Shown here: piece after piece, positions 9,032-17,865 of the stretch
Numbering within the stretch: the stretch's first letter is position 1
How the letters are laid out: the number at the start of each line of letters is the position of its first letter
Assembly (NCBI GenBank): GCA_041746975.1
Contig: JBGTGB010000004.1
Location: forward strand, 1 to 64,000
Source of the DNA: Haliea sp041746975
GTDB lineage: Bacteria; Pseudomonadota; Gammaproteobacteria; Pseudomonadales; Halieaceae
Length of the DNA stretch: 64,000 nt
Direction: 5' to 3'
The notes under the pieces: generated by a model
Seen by the model: only the letters and a program-made list of their open reading frames with translations
Databases searched by the model: none
What the model was told of the DNA's origin: nothing
Program-made: the position numbers and the translations under genes

Positions 9032-9041
9032 ATCACCTCCT
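9032..9041 (-). promoter_or_regulatory. Near-perfect Shine-Dalgarno of the PA3496-like gene
   Basis: Read on the minus strand the bases are AGGAGGTGAT, a 10-nt complement to the 3' end of 16S rRNA, with a 6-nt spacer between AGGAGG and the ATG at 9029. It is the strongest ribosome binding site I noticed in the window and fixes the start of the small protein. Confidence 0.85.
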
Positions 9042-9386
9042 GATGATTTACAGCCTTGAATTTCGGCGCAATATCACTCAGTGATTTCAGTGAGTAAATC
9101 AAAATATTATTGGATTTATAACAAAAATATTTTGTTGTAAATGCCCCTAAGCAATTTCTGTTTATGGAAAGGCGGCCCGCCCCTGCCCTGGGTTCCCTGC
9201 ACTCGCGGCTACGTCCTTGTAGTCTGTCATCCTTGACGGTGATGCCAGCGGGCCGCCTGGGTTATCTGGAGCAAGGGCCGTGCCAGCGCCGCGCGCACGG
9301 GGAACCCGGGGAAACGGGGTGTCCCCCGGGTTGGCGCGCTGTCCGGAGAGACGTCTGCGGACATGTCCGGCCGTGTCCGCGGGCCT
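9042..9386. other. Gene-free region: AT-rich dyads and GC-rich hairpins
   Basis: No coding frame in this 345-bp gap looks real. The left part (9060-9150) is AT-rich, unlike the surroundings, and should hold the leftward promoter of the PA3496-like gene. It contains a 13-bp palindrome ATCACT-C-AGTGAT at 9073-9085 and a 25-bp near-palindrome at 9116-9140 (arms TTATAACAAAA and TTTTGTTGTAA, one mismatch). The right part is GC-rich and carries two hairpins downstream of the shikimate kinase-like gene: arms 9303-9311/9324-9332 (AACCCGGGG/CCCCGGGTT) and 9357-9363/9374-9380 (GCGGACA/TGTCCGC). Confidence 0.6.
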
Positions 9387-9911
9387 TCAGCGGGGCTCAC
9401 TCAGCCAATTCCGAATTGCAACCGCGACCTCCTGGGGGTTGCGGTCGTCTACAGCGAAGATGACATCGGCGTAGCGGCGATACAGCGGGGTGCGTTCGCG
9501 GAAAACATCGACATAGCTGCAGCCGGGATCACTGGCGATACCTCGTGGAGGCGCCGCGGCGACACGCGCCTCCAGAGTTGCCAGCGGCACGTCGAGAAAA
9601 ACTACCGGACCTGCCTGCTGCAGGCGCTGCATGATCCGCTCGCTGTAGACCACACTGCCACCCGTTGCGATGACGCTGTTTTCCAGGGGCACTGCCAGCA
9701 GGATAGCTTCTTCCAGAGCGCGCAGGGCGATATGACCACTACTGTCCATGATCTCCTGCAGGGTCGCTCCTGCCTGAATCTGGATCTCCAGGTCAGTATC
9801 GTTGAAGGCAAGCCCCATGAGCTTCGCCAGCAGTACACCCACGGTGCTCTTGCCGGCACCGGGCATGCCAATCAGGCTGATGGTACGCGCTGTGGTCGGG
9901 TCGTTGCACAC
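9387..9911 (-). CDS. Shikimate kinase family protein
   Basis: 174 aa, the normal length for AroK/AroL-type kinases. The P-loop GMPGAGKS is at residues 15-22, followed by the substrate-binding acidic stretch (NDTDLEIQ), an RALEE element in the position of the shikimate-binding Arg/Glu, and ATGGS where shikimate kinases carry TGGG. The C-terminal lid region has RERTPLYRRYAD. It would phosphorylate shikimate at O-3 in the chorismate pathway. It stands alone without aroB, and the altered glycine motif leaves open that it is a second or repurposed kinase. Confidence 0.8.
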   Translation of the reverse strand: MCNDPTTARTISLIGMPGAGKSTVGVLLAKLMGLAFNDTDLEIQIQAGATLQEIMDSSGHIALRALEEAILLAVPLENSVIATGGSVVYSERIMQRLQQAGPVVFLDVPLATLEARVAAAPPRGIASDPGCSYVDVFRERTPLYRRYADVIFAVDDRNPQEVAVAIRNWLSEPR

Positions 9912-10048
9912 GGTGTATTCCTGCTGGTCACGGAAGCCACATTATCAGCGTTCAGAGCGCGGAGGCCAACGCCTGTGCCTTGCGCGGGAGGGGGGCTCTG
10001 GGTAGAGTGCCGGATCATGTCTTCTCGGACACAGCTGAGGCATTCACG

Positions 10049-11158
10049 ATGACCCTGTTGCACACTCCTCTGGACGCCCTGCACCGGGAGCTCGGCGCCC
10101 GCATGGTGCCCTTTGCCGGCTATGATATGCCGGTGCAATATCCTCCCGGTATTATCAAGGAGCATCTGCATACCCGGCAGGCGGCGGGGCTTTTCGACGT
10201 TTCCCACATGGGCCAGCTGGTGTTTTCCGGCCCGGGCTCGGCGCAGCTGCTGGAGACCCTGGTGCCCGCGGATGTCGCCGGCCTGACCGACGATCGCCAG
10301 ACCTACGCCCTGCTGACCAATAGCCACGGCGGCGTTGTGGATGACCTGATTATCACCCGCTGGGGTCCGGAAACCTTCTTCCTGGTAGTAAATGCCGCCT
10401 GCAAGGAGCAGGACATCGCCCATTTGCGCTCGCATCTGCACGGCCAGACCCTGCAGGTCCTGGCAGATCAGGCCCTGCTGGCGCTGCAGGGTCCGGCGGC
10501 TCGCGAGGTCATGGCGCGGCTGTGTCCCGAGGCGGCCGCACTCACTTTCATGCACGGCTTGCGTACCAGTATCGATGGGGTCGAACTTTACCTCACCTGC
10601 TCCGGCTATACCGGTGAAGATGGGTTCGAGCTGTCCTTGCCTGCGGCCAGTGCCGACAGGATCGCCCGCCTGTTGCTGGCTCAGCCGGAAGTCGAGCCCA
10701 TCGGCCTCGGTGCTCGCGATTCCCTGCGTCTGGAAGCGGGGCTGTGTCTGTATGGGCACGAGTTGAGTGAAACCATCGACCCGGTGCAGGCCGGGCTGCT
10801 GTGGTCGATTGGCAAGGACCGGCGCGCCGATGGCAAGCGCCCTGGCGGGTTCCCCGGTGCCGAGCGGATTTTTCAGCTTATCGAGCACAAGCCGCCGCTG
10901 CGTCGGGTTGGCTTGGTGGTCGACGGCAAGCGCCCGGTGCGGGAAGGGCAGGCAGTGTTCGATGATCGTGGTGAGCACGTGGGTGAAATCTGCTCGGCGG
11001 GCTTTGGCGCCAGCGTTGGCGCTCCCATCGCCATGGCCTATGTGCGGCGTGACGTCGGCGAGCCCGGCACGTGCCTGACGGTGGATGTGCGCGGCAAGCC
11101 GGTGGCGGTCAGCGTGGAGAAAATGCCCTTCGTGCCCCAGCGCTACTTCCGCGGCTGA
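10049..11158 (+). CDS. gcvT: Aminomethyltransferase, glycine cleavage T-protein (GcvT-like)
   Basis: 369 aa, full length for GcvT. Conserved stretches: ARMVPFAGYDMPVQYPPG, TRQAAGLFDVSHMGQL, GGVVDDLII, SGYTGEDGFELSLP and GARDSLRLEAGLCLYGHEL; the C-terminal beta-barrel follows. The ATG at 10049 is chosen because family homology begins with LHTPLDALHRELGARM. The protein transfers the aminomethyl carbon from lipoylated GcvH to tetrahydrofolate. gcvH and gcvP are not adjacent, which is unusual though not unknown. The upstream 137 bp shows no convincing glycine riboswitch. Confidence 0.9.
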   Translation: MTLLHTPLDALHRELGARMVPFAGYDMPVQYPPGIIKEHLHTRQAAGLFDVSHMGQLVFSGPGSAQLLETLVPADVAGLTDDRQTYALLTNSHGGVVDDLIITRWGPETFFLVVNAACKEQDIAHLRSHLHGQTLQVLADQALLALQGPAAREVMARLCPEAAALTFMHGLRTSIDGVELYLTCSGYTGEDGFELSLPAASADRIARLLLAQPEVEPIGLGARDSLRLEAGLCLYGHELSETIDPVQAGLLWSIGKDRRADGKRPGGFPGAERIFQLIEHKPPLRRVGLVVDGKRPVREGQAVFDDRGEHVGEICSAGFGASVGAPIAMAYVRRDVGEPGTCLTVDVRGKPVAVSVEKMPFVPQRYFRG

Positions 11159-11176
11159 GGTTAAGCCCGATCCGGG

Positions 11177-11728
11177 TCAGTGCGCCCAGGCGCGCAGGGC
11201 CCGGAATTGCTGTGACAGATAGTCCATCTGGTCCGCCAGCACCCGCTCCTTGGCCAGGAAATGCCACTCCCAGGTGTTGGGCCGGAACGGCACCGCCAGC
11301 AGCGGCATGTGTGCTTCTTCCGGGGTGCGATTGTCTTTTGCCCAGTTGCAGCGGCGGCAGGCGGCAACCACATTCTCCCAGCGGTCGCTACCGCCGCGGG
11401 AGGTGGGCAGGACGTGGTCGCGAGTCAATTCAGAGCGGCAGAATTGCTGGCCGCAGTAGAGACAGCGGTGATCATCTCGGCGGAACAGGGTGCGGTTGCA
11501 GAGGGGCAGGCTGAAGTCGCTGCGGATGCGCCCCTGCAGGGCGATGATCGGCTGCAAATCGATGCGGGAACGGAGGCCGGTCAGGCGCTGGACTCCTCCC
11601 ATGATTGGCGGCAAAGGGTCGCCGACGCCGTAGAGAACATCCCCTCGGGCATATGCGGATACGGCTTCCTGGGCGGTGATCCAACCGCGTGGTTGACCCG
11701 CTACGTCCAGTTTCAGGATGTTTTGCAT
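11177..11728 (-). CDS. HNH endonuclease domain protein
   Basis: 183 aa with a C-terminal zinc-containing HNH motif. Structural cysteine pairs are C89/C92 (CLYC) and C124/C127 (CRRC), D104-H105 (TRDHVLP) begins the catalytic hairpin, and ENVVAACRRCNWAKDNRT completes it. The N-terminal about 80 residues have no motif I recognise. Chromosomal stand-alone proteins of this kind are common in proteobacteria and need not be phage or restriction genes. No mobile-element context is seen. It is divergent from the EEP-family gene. Confidence 0.85.
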   Translation of the reverse strand: MQNILKLDVAGQPRGWITAQEAVSAYARGDVLYGVGDPLPPIMGGVQRLTGLRSRIDLQPIIALQGRIRSDFSLPLCNRTLFRRDDHRCLYCGQQFCRSELTRDHVLPTSRGGSDRWENVVAACRRCNWAKDNRTPEEAHMPLLAVPFRPNTWEWHFLAKERVLADQMDYLSQQFRALRAWAH

Positions 11729-11853
11729 GGGTGGCCACTCCGTGGTTTGCCCTACGCTACTGTAAAAGTGTGGCTTTCACAATCCTGCAAAGTGTGTAGT
11801 CTGGAAGGTAGGAAGAAGGCGCATTCATTCGACAACAGAGCGGGGAGCCAGGG

Positions 11854-12942
11854 GTGACAGTGCAGTGGGTATGGCTTGGCGCGAATGTCGTACTGGTACT
11901 GGCTACCCTGTTGCCGCTGTCGCACTTCACTGTCTGGTGGATTCGCGACCTGGACTTTCCCCGGCTGCAGCTATCGGCGCTCGCTGTTGCGCTGCTCGGC
12001 GCAGGCGCAGTCATCGGTCAGGTGCACGGCTTTACCTTGCTCATTCTCATCGGCCTGGCCCTCTGCACCGGATGTGTCGCCTTTCATGCCTGGTGGATTC
12101 TGCCCTATACCCGCCTGTGGCCACGGGAAGTGCTGGATGCCAATGGTGCGGGGCCCTGCCTGCGCCTGCTGACAGCAAATGTTCTGACCCCGAACCAACA
12201 TGCGGACCGGTTCCTTGAACTGGTGCAGCAGAACGTCCCGGATATATTCATTACGCTGGAATCCGATTCCAGATGGCAGGGTTATCTGGACACGCTGGAA
12301 GGTGACTATCCGTTCAGCGTCAAAGTGCCGCTGGACAATCTCTACGGCATGCACCTGTACTCCCGCCTGCCGCTCAGTGACACCGAGGTCGCCTACCTCG
12401 TGCAGGAGGACATTCCCTCAATCCACACCAACGTGCAGCTGTCCGACACGGTTCGGCTGCGCCTGCACGTGCTGCACCCGCCGCCGCCTAGCCCTACTGA
12501 GAACGAGGAATCCACCGAGCGTGATGCGGAGTTGGTGGTGGTGGCGCAGTCGGTCGCGCAAGAGACGGGCCCTGTCGTCGTCACCGGCGACCTCAATGAC
12601 GTGGCCTGGTCCACCACCACGCGCCTGTTCCGCAAGATCAGCGGCCTGCTCGACCCGCGGGTGGGACGAGGCATGTTCAACACCTTTCATGCAGACTATG
12701 CTCTGCTCCGTTGGCCCCTGGACCATCTGTATCACAGCGATCACTTCACGGTCAGCGAGCTGCGCCGCCTGCCGGCGTTTGGCTCAGACCACTTTCCCCT
12801 GCTAGTGGAACTCTGCTACCAGCCTCAGCAGAAGGATGCGCAGGAGGGGCTGAAAGAGGACGCGGAGGACCGGGAGCTGGCGCAGGAAAAAGCCGCGGCC
12901 GAGCCCGTCACTGCCGCAGATGTCCCCGCTCTGGGCCGTTAG
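11854..12942 (+). CDS. Membrane-anchored endonuclease/exonuclease/phosphatase (EEP) family protein
   Basis: 362 aa from a GTG start at 11854 with GGGGAG upstream. Residues 1-85 hold three hydrophobic segments (WVWLGANVVLVLATLLPL, LSALAVALLGAGAVIG, LLILIGLALCTGCVAF). The rest is an EEP catalytic domain: LRLLTANVL, FITLESDSRW (metal Glu), VVVTGDLNDVAWS, and LDHLYHS plus GSDHFPL (catalytic His pair). The arrangement fits the DUF-type membrane EEP proteins in which the hydrolase domain faces the periplasm. A phosphodiesterase or phosphatase on nucleic acid, lipid or sugar phosphate is possible. The C-terminus is an acidic, Glu/Ala-rich tail. Confidence 0.85.
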   Translation: MTVQWVWLGANVVLVLATLLPLSHFTVWWIRDLDFPRLQLSALAVALLGAGAVIGQVHGFTLLILIGLALCTGCVAFHAWWILPYTRLWPREVLDANGAGPCLRLLTANVLTPNQHADRFLELVQQNVPDIFITLESDSRWQGYLDTLEGDYPFSVKVPLDNLYGMHLYSRLPLSDTEVAYLVQEDIPSIHTNVQLSDTVRLRLHVLHPPPPSPTENEESTERDAELVVVAQSVAQETGPVVVTGDLNDVAWSTTTRLFRKISGLLDPRVGRGMFNTFHADYALLRWPLDHLYHSDHFTVSELRRLPAFGSDHFPLLVELCYQPQQKDAQEGLKEDAEDRELAQEKAAAEPVTAADVPALGR

Positions 12943-12960
12943 ATTTCGGGGTTGTCGCGA

Positions 12961-13617
12961 TTATCGCGCCGTCCAGCTGGCTTCGACTAAAGCGTTCCCG
13001 TCAACCAGCACGCGGCCCTGAAAGTGATCGCCAACGAGGATTTCGCCGACGCCCGCCGGGGTTCCGGTCAGGATGACGTCGCCGTCTTCCAGGGTCATGA
13101 AACCTGCCAGGTTGTCGAGTATTGTTTGCGGTGGGTAGATCATCAGGGCTACGCCTCCCTGTTGGCGCAAGATATCGTTGACGCGCAGTTCCAGCGACAG
13201 TTGCTCCAACGGTACCGTCAGCGGTATGAATTCGCTGAGCAGGGCAGCGCCGTCGAAAGCCTTGGCGCGCTCCCAGGGCAGGCCTTTCTCTTTCAGGCGG
13301 GTCTGCAGGCCACGCTTGGTCAGGTCAAGACCAAAGCCCACTGCGGCCAATCTGCCGCCTTCCACCATAAATGCAATTTCACCCTCATAGTGCAGGGGCT
13401 CGCCGGGAGCTGCGTACAGGGTGTCCCCAAGGGCTGAGTTGGGTTTGAGAAAAACGACCATATCCTCCGGGATATCATTTCCCAGCTCTGCAATATGGGC
13501 TGCATAGTTGCGGCCGATGCAGACGATCTTGGAAGGTGCAATCTCGCGGCCCTGGCAATGAATGGTATGCACAACAGATGTCCCCAATGCGGTATGGCGT
13601 TCGCTCTGTGGCATCAT
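12961..13617 (-). CDS. Fumarylacetoacetate hydrolase family protein
   Basis: 218 aa, the short single-domain form of the FAH superfamily (YcgM/FAHD1-like). Motifs: IVCIGRNYAAHIAELG near residue 31, FLKPNSALGD, HYEGEIAFMVE (metal-binding Glu pair), MTLEDGDVILTGTPAGVG. Related enzymes hydrolyse acylpyruvates or decarboxylate oxaloacetate using Mg2+. The substrate cannot be chosen here. It is convergent with the EEP gene and divergent from the TauE/SafE exporter. Confidence 0.88.
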   Translation of the reverse strand: MMPQSERHTALGTSVVHTIHCQGREIAPSKIVCIGRNYAAHIAELGNDIPEDMVVFLKPNSALGDTLYAAPGEPLHYEGEIAFMVEGGRLAAVGFGLDLTKRGLQTRLKEKGLPWERAKAFDGAALLSEFIPLTVPLEQLSLELRVNDILRQQGGVALMIYPPQTILDNLAGFMTLEDGDVILTGTPAGVGEILVGDHFQGRVLVDGNALVEASWTAR

Positions 13618-13679
13618 AGCGCGGTCGCCGGCGCTCGAAACAGGGTGCGCCGAAAGTTTGTCTGAACAGGGAGGAAACG

Positions 13680-14501
13680 ATGGAGTTGGTGGCCGAGTGG
13701 GGGCCCCTGGTGCTGGTGATGCTTGTCACCGGCCTTGTTGCCGGCCTCATGGCGGGTTTGCTCGGTGTGGGTGGCGGTATCGTCATCGTGCCGGTGCTGG
13801 ATGCCGCCCTCGGAACCCTGGCGGTTGATCCGGCGATCCGCATGCATATCGCGGTGGCGACCTCCCTGGCGACAATCATCCTCACCTCCCTGTCATCGAC
13901 CCGGGCCCACCACCAGCGCGGTTCGGTGGACTTCATCGTGGCGCGCAGCTGGGGTGGCTACATCCTGGCGGGCGCCGTGTTCGGGGCGTGGCTGGCTTCG
14001 CACCTGCACAGCAACGTGCTGGCGCTGATTTTCGGCTCGGTGGCAGTGCTGCTCGGTCTGCGCATGCTCCTGTTCGGCGGGCGCTATCCAGCGCCCGCGC
14101 GGGAGATACCTGTGGGCGCGGCTATCCGGTTGCTACCTCTGGGCATCGGCGGCCTGTCCAGCATGATGGGTATCGGCGGCGGTACCTTCAGCGTGCCGGT
14201 ACTGACCTTGCTCGGGCACACCATTCATCGGGCGGTGGGTACCTCGGCCCTGTTTGGCCTGCTGATCAGCGTGCCTGGAGCCATCGCGTTCGTGGTCACA
14301 GGTTGGGGGGATCCGCGGCTGCCCGCGGCCAGCCTCGGTTTCGTCAACCTGCTGGGGTTGGTTTGCATTGCGCCCGCCACCATTCTGGCGGCGCCCTACG
14401 GCGCGCGCATAGCCCACCGCCTGAATGCCCGCCAGCTGAATCTGGCATTCGGCGTTTTTCTGCTGCTGGTGTCCGGGCGTATGTTATTGCGGGCCCTCTG
14501 A
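13680..14501 (+). CDS. Sulfite exporter TauE/SafE family membrane protein
   Basis: 273 aa with about eight hydrophobic segments in two halves. Each half has the family's glycine-rich turn: LLGVGGGIVIVPVLD at about residues 28-42 and MMGIGGGTFSVPVLTLLG at about 162-179. Proteins of this family export sulfite, sulfoacetate or other organic anions, or import anions; the substrate is unknown. GAGGAAACG precedes the ATG at 13680. It stands as a single gene between divergent and convergent neighbours. Confidence 0.88.
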   Translation: MELVAEWGPLVLVMLVTGLVAGLMAGLLGVGGGIVIVPVLDAALGTLAVDPAIRMHIAVATSLATIILTSLSSTRAHHQRGSVDFIVARSWGGYILAGAVFGAWLASHLHSNVLALIFGSVAVLLGLRMLLFGGRYPAPAREIPVGAAIRLLPLGIGGLSSMMGIGGGTFSVPVLTLLGHTIHRAVGTSALFGLLISVPGAIAFVVTGWGDPRLPAASLGFVNLLGLVCIAPATILAAPYGARIAHRLNARQLNLAFGVFLLLVSGRMLLRAL

Positions 14502-14523
14502 GCCGAACCGCTCGCGACGCTGC

Positions 14524-14643
14524 CTAGCGCAGCAGCAGGGTGTCCTCTTCCATTTCCCGGAGGGTGTCGAGCAGACTGCCGTGACGCTGGCGTTTTTCCG
14601 CCGCTTCCACCCCCGCTGCGCTCGCCAGCCCCGGGCCATGCCC
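14524..14643 (-). other. In-frame open extension downstream of the BNR lipoprotein gene
   Basis: Directly after the TGA of the BNR gene the same frame stays open for 39 further codons to a TAG at 14524-14526. The translated end (AEKRQRHGSLLDTLREMEED, then TLLLR) looks protein-like: charged, helical, without odd residues. It has no obvious start or ribosome binding site. It may be the remnant of a lost gene, a small unannotated protein starting at GTG, or chance. Confidence 0.35.
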
Positions 14644-17010
14644 TCACCGGGCCGTGAGGGGCACCTCAGCGTAGCGATTCATGCCTGATCCACCGAAGGA
14701 ACCACCATCGTAGACATAGCCGTAGACCGCTCCTTCTGCACTCTGCTTGATCGCCATGCCGCGGACCCAGAGGACGGTTTCGCCATCCACCTCGAGGCTG
14801 GGCTCACTCCAGCCGCCGTCGCCGTCGCGCCAGGTGTGGAATAGTCGATTGGTTCCCTCCTCAATGAACAGGACGTGAACATCGGCGCCATAGGCGATGG
14901 CGTCGGCACCTACCTGCTCGGCGTCAGCGGCATTGCGGACCACCGCGCGATCGGTCACCCGAACTGCCTCGGTCAATTTGCCGTCACCGCCGGCACGGCG
15001 TTCCCAGAGCTCGCCGTTGTCCAGGCGATAGATAATGCTGACTGCGTCAGAGTCGGTGAGGTACACGAGTGGCAGAATGCCGCCCGCGTCCTGGACCTCT
15101 GTGCCGAGTCCAGCGGCGACCGCCTGACGTGGTGTCAGATCGCCGTTTGGCAGGATACTGCGATACCACGCAGTGCCGTCGAGCCCGGTATAGGCCAGGT
15201 GCACGACATCGTCCCGCCCACGCACCAGCACCGGACCTGACAGGTCGCGATCGTCGTCAGGATCAACCACGGTTTCCTCACTCCATTCGCCGTCAGGGGA
15301 GCGAACCCGATAGAGGATCTTGTGCAGGTTGCCGTAAACACCGACCACGCTGCCATCGGAACGCACGGCAATATCGGCGACCTGCACCGGCGGCTCGACC
15401 GGTGAGGCCAGGCGTTCGTCGCGGATCTCCCAGCTGTCTGGCTCGGCGGAATCTGCGGTGCGGAAGCGATGATAGAACACGTGATCGGAGGTCTGGTGCA
15501 GAATATGGATACTGCCATCGACGTGCACCGAGCCCACACCCTCAAGATCCCCGGTCCCGGGCCGGTTTGCACCATCAACCTCCAGCCAGCTGATGCCGCC
15601 GTCCGTGGACTTGACCATCATCATCACGTTGTCGGTTTCCGACGGTTCCATTATGAAGTACAGGTCGCCGTTCTCGGCTTCCCAGGGTCCGATGCGGGTG
15701 GGGGTTTCCACGAAGGTGCCGCCAAGATGTCCTTCCGGAACCTCCAGAGTGACTCTGGCAAGGTGCGCTGATGCCAGCGGCTCGCCGTCGCTGCCGGTCA
15801 TGCGGAACTCGAAAGTATCTCCGGTCTCGTTGATGTTGGCATGGTCGGAGAAATAGCGAACCACGATGGGGAACTCCCACTCGCTGTGGTTCCCGGAAGC
15901 CGACCAGGAAGGGCTCGTGTCGGCATAGTTGATGCCGGCCCCTGCGGCGAAGGGTAGCTCGGAGCCCGGCAGCAGATTCGTGGTCTCGTCGCCGTGAGCG
16001 AAGGCGGAACTGCTCACGATGCTGGCCCGGGGGGTGTGGGTTGCCCCGGAGACCTCCAGCAGCCGCAGGTCGGCAGCGCTGTTTGCGGGCAGGTACAGCC
16101 CCGCCGGGGATTCATCAATGGTCTCGCCCAGGTCCCAGGTGAACTCGGGTCCCTGTATGTAGGGGTCCCATTCGTAGGCGACGCTGACCTCACTGCCCTC
16201 CCAATCCACGGCGACCTCGAGCCACTGGCCGGTCTTCACCCCGACGTCCTCGCTCTGGACTACGGCCTCGCTACCATTCCGGCGCTGGACGACACGCAGT
16301 GCACCGCCGCCCTCCAGTTCCAGACGATAATGGTTGTCCGGGTCCCGGTAGCCGAACAGAATGCCCGCTGTGGACGACTCCGGCAGGCGCATGACGGCTT
16401 TGAATTCAATCGGTTCCCAGTGGGTGTGGTACTGGGCAAGGGCCAGGAGGGGGCCTTTGTGCGCGGTCATGCGCAGGAAGCCCGAGTCGCCTTCCTGCTG
16501 CCATACCAGTGCGGACGCATCCCCGGCAATCAGGTTCCACGTCTCTGCCGGGCTGGTGTCCTGCTCGCGGGAGAAATTCAGGGCCAGTTCCTTGACCGGG
16601 TAGGGAAAATCCTCCGCCGCCAGCGGCTCCCAGTTGCCTTCATTGCGACGAAACTCCAGCTGGAACTGCTGTGCGGCGGCGTCCTCGGGGGCCTCCACTT
16701 CCAGTCGGAGCCGGAAAGGGTGGTCGGCGCGCACCACGGCTGGAGTGTTGCTGTCCGCGGCCCAGCCGCTGTCGGCATTCAGGGGTGCGGCAAAATCTGC
16801 TCGGACCCGGTATGCCGTTTGCCGGAATTCGGCCGCTGCCGTGGCAGCCTGGTCCGCCGTAGCTACCGCTGTATCCTCAGCAGCGTCGCAGCCGGCAAGC
16901 ACCAGGCTGGCCCCGAGAAGGACCGGGAACAGCCGGCTTGCCTGTCGCTTTGCTTCAGAGTGGAGGGCCGCTGGGCCTCGACGGATGGCGTCCTTTCCTG
17001 AGCCGGTCAT
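14644..17010 (-). CDS. Large BNR-repeat lipoprotein, sialidase-like fold
   Basis: 788 aa from ATG 17010. The N-terminal signal ends in the lipobox LVLAG-C, followed by DAAED. The first about 330 residues contain a concanavalin/laminin-G-like module (EPIEFKAVMRLPESSTAGIL, GYRDPDNHYRLELEGG). The C-terminal half shows beta-propeller BNR-type pieces (STDGGISWLEVDG, RVRSPDGEWSEETV, HTWRDGDGGWSEPSLEVDG). This pattern is typical of extracellular glycan-binding or glycan-cleaving proteins. I cannot identify sialidase catalytic residues, so enzyme activity is unproven. Asp at +2 after the lipid-modified Cys would favour inner-membrane retention under the E. coli rule. Confidence 0.75.
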   Translation of the reverse strand: MTGSGKDAIRRGPAALHSEAKRQASRLFPVLLGASLVLAGCDAAEDTAVATADQAATAAAEFRQTAYRVRADFAAPLNADSGWAADSNTPAVVRADHPFRLRLEVEAPEDAAAQQFQLEFRRNEGNWEPLAAEDFPYPVKELALNFSREQDTSPAETWNLIAGDASALVWQQEGDSGFLRMTAHKGPLLALAQYHTHWEPIEFKAVMRLPESSTAGILFGYRDPDNHYRLELEGGGALRVVQRRNGSEAVVQSEDVGVKTGQWLEVAVDWEGSEVSVAYEWDPYIQGPEFTWDLGETIDESPAGLYLPANSAADLRLLEVSGATHTPRASIVSSSAFAHGDETTNLLPGSELPFAAGAGINYADTSPSWSASGNHSEWEFPIVVRYFSDHANINETGDTFEFRMTGSDGEPLASAHLARVTLEVPEGHLGGTFVETPTRIGPWEAENGDLYFIMEPSETDNVMMMVKSTDGGISWLEVDGANRPGTGDLEGVGSVHVDGSIHILHQTSDHVFYHRFRTADSAEPDSWEIRDERLASPVEPPVQVADIAVRSDGSVVGVYGNLHKILYRVRSPDGEWSEETVVDPDDDRDLSGPVLVRGRDDVVHLAYTGLDGTAWYRSILPNGDLTPRQAVAAGLGTEVQDAGGILPLVYLTDSDAVSIIYRLDNGELWERRAGGDGKLTEAVRVTDRAVVRNAADAEQVGADAIAYGADVHVLFIEEGTNRLFHTWRDGDGGWSEPSLEVDGETVLWVRGMAIKQSAEGAVYGYVYDGGSFGGSGMNRYAEVPLTAR

Positions 17011-17130
17011 ACTGCACCTCGGTCGATACGATAAATATGCTAAAAATCCCACCTTGAAAAATAATGGTAGCCGCCGAATTGTGACAGGCTCAACCTTTAG
17101 AACATTAACATTGTATGAATTCTGGTCGAC

Positions 17131-17553
17131 TCAGTGACCGGTCAGCATATTCTCGATCTCCTCCGGCTTGTCGTGGACAGTTGACGAACCCGGTCACCAC
17201 CGAACGGGACACGAAGCGCATCAGCGACCCCAGGCGCAGGAACCCCGCCAGGATCTGCAGGACCCCGGTGAGGACCGTGGCGGCAAGCAGATACTCGAGG
17301 CCGGCTCCCGCACCAGGGTAATCATCAACAGCGCCATGGCACCCGTGGCGGCGGAGATCATGCCGGGCCGGCCGCCAGTAAAGGCGATGACCACGGCGAT
17401 ACAAAACGAGGCGTAGAGGCCGACCTTTGGGTCGACGCCGGCAATAATGGAAAAGGCAATGGCCTCGGGGATCAGGGCGAGCGCAACGACTAGGCCGGCT
17501 AGCAGATCGCCGCGGATATTGCCCAACCAGTCTTTTTTCAGTGAAGCGAGCAC
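17131..17553 (-). pseudogene. Decayed SulP-family anion transporter
   Basis: The GTG at 17553 opens a typical SulP N-terminus (WLGNIRGDLLAGLVVALALI, PEAIAFSIIAGVDPKVGLYA). At about 17303-17305 a one-base loss shifts the frame. The other frame continues the family sequence (GLEYLLAATVLTGVL, QILAGFLRLGSLMRFVSRSV) as far as TGFVN. There, near 17185, the sequence jumps to HDKPEEIENMLTGH and a stop at 17131, which resembles the extreme C-terminus after the STAS domain. Most of the transporter is missing. Two independent lesions show a dead gene. It borders the receptor-sulfotransferase-PHP unit. Confidence 0.85.
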
Positions 17554-17865
17554 GGCAGAGAGTCTTCGCGAGAGTCAGCGGGAACCGCAAAACAAGCCTG
17601 AGCCGGGCGATGGTGCCCGGCGCAGGCGGCTGGCGATGGGAGAAGGCGCGGGATTATCCGCGAAGCGGGGGCGGAATACCACTGGGCTGTGAACTTGTAC
17701 CGGGATCCCCGCTGGTCCGATGGTCACATCTTCGTAATGTTTTTCCTTTACGGTGTTTAAAACATCAGGTCAAAACACGGCATGAGTGGGTCCTTTGGGC
17801 TCGCCATATGCATTGTTTACGGTCTATTCCAATTTCACGTAACTTTGAAGGTATGGGAGATATCG
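17554..17865. other. Gene-free region upstream of the first TonB receptor
   Basis: No credible gene is seen in these 312 bp. The left part is GC-rich, with a short hairpin (GCCGGGC at 17602-17608, GCCCGGC at 17615-17621). The right part from about 17735 becomes AT-rich and must contain the promoter of the receptor operon; I could not fix its elements. GGGAGATATCG just before the ATG at 17866 is the ribosome binding site. Confidence 0.5.

Noticed and set aside
9912..10048. Possible glycine riboswitch upstream of gcvT
   Set aside because: I could not find the conserved aptamer motifs or a tandem arrangement.
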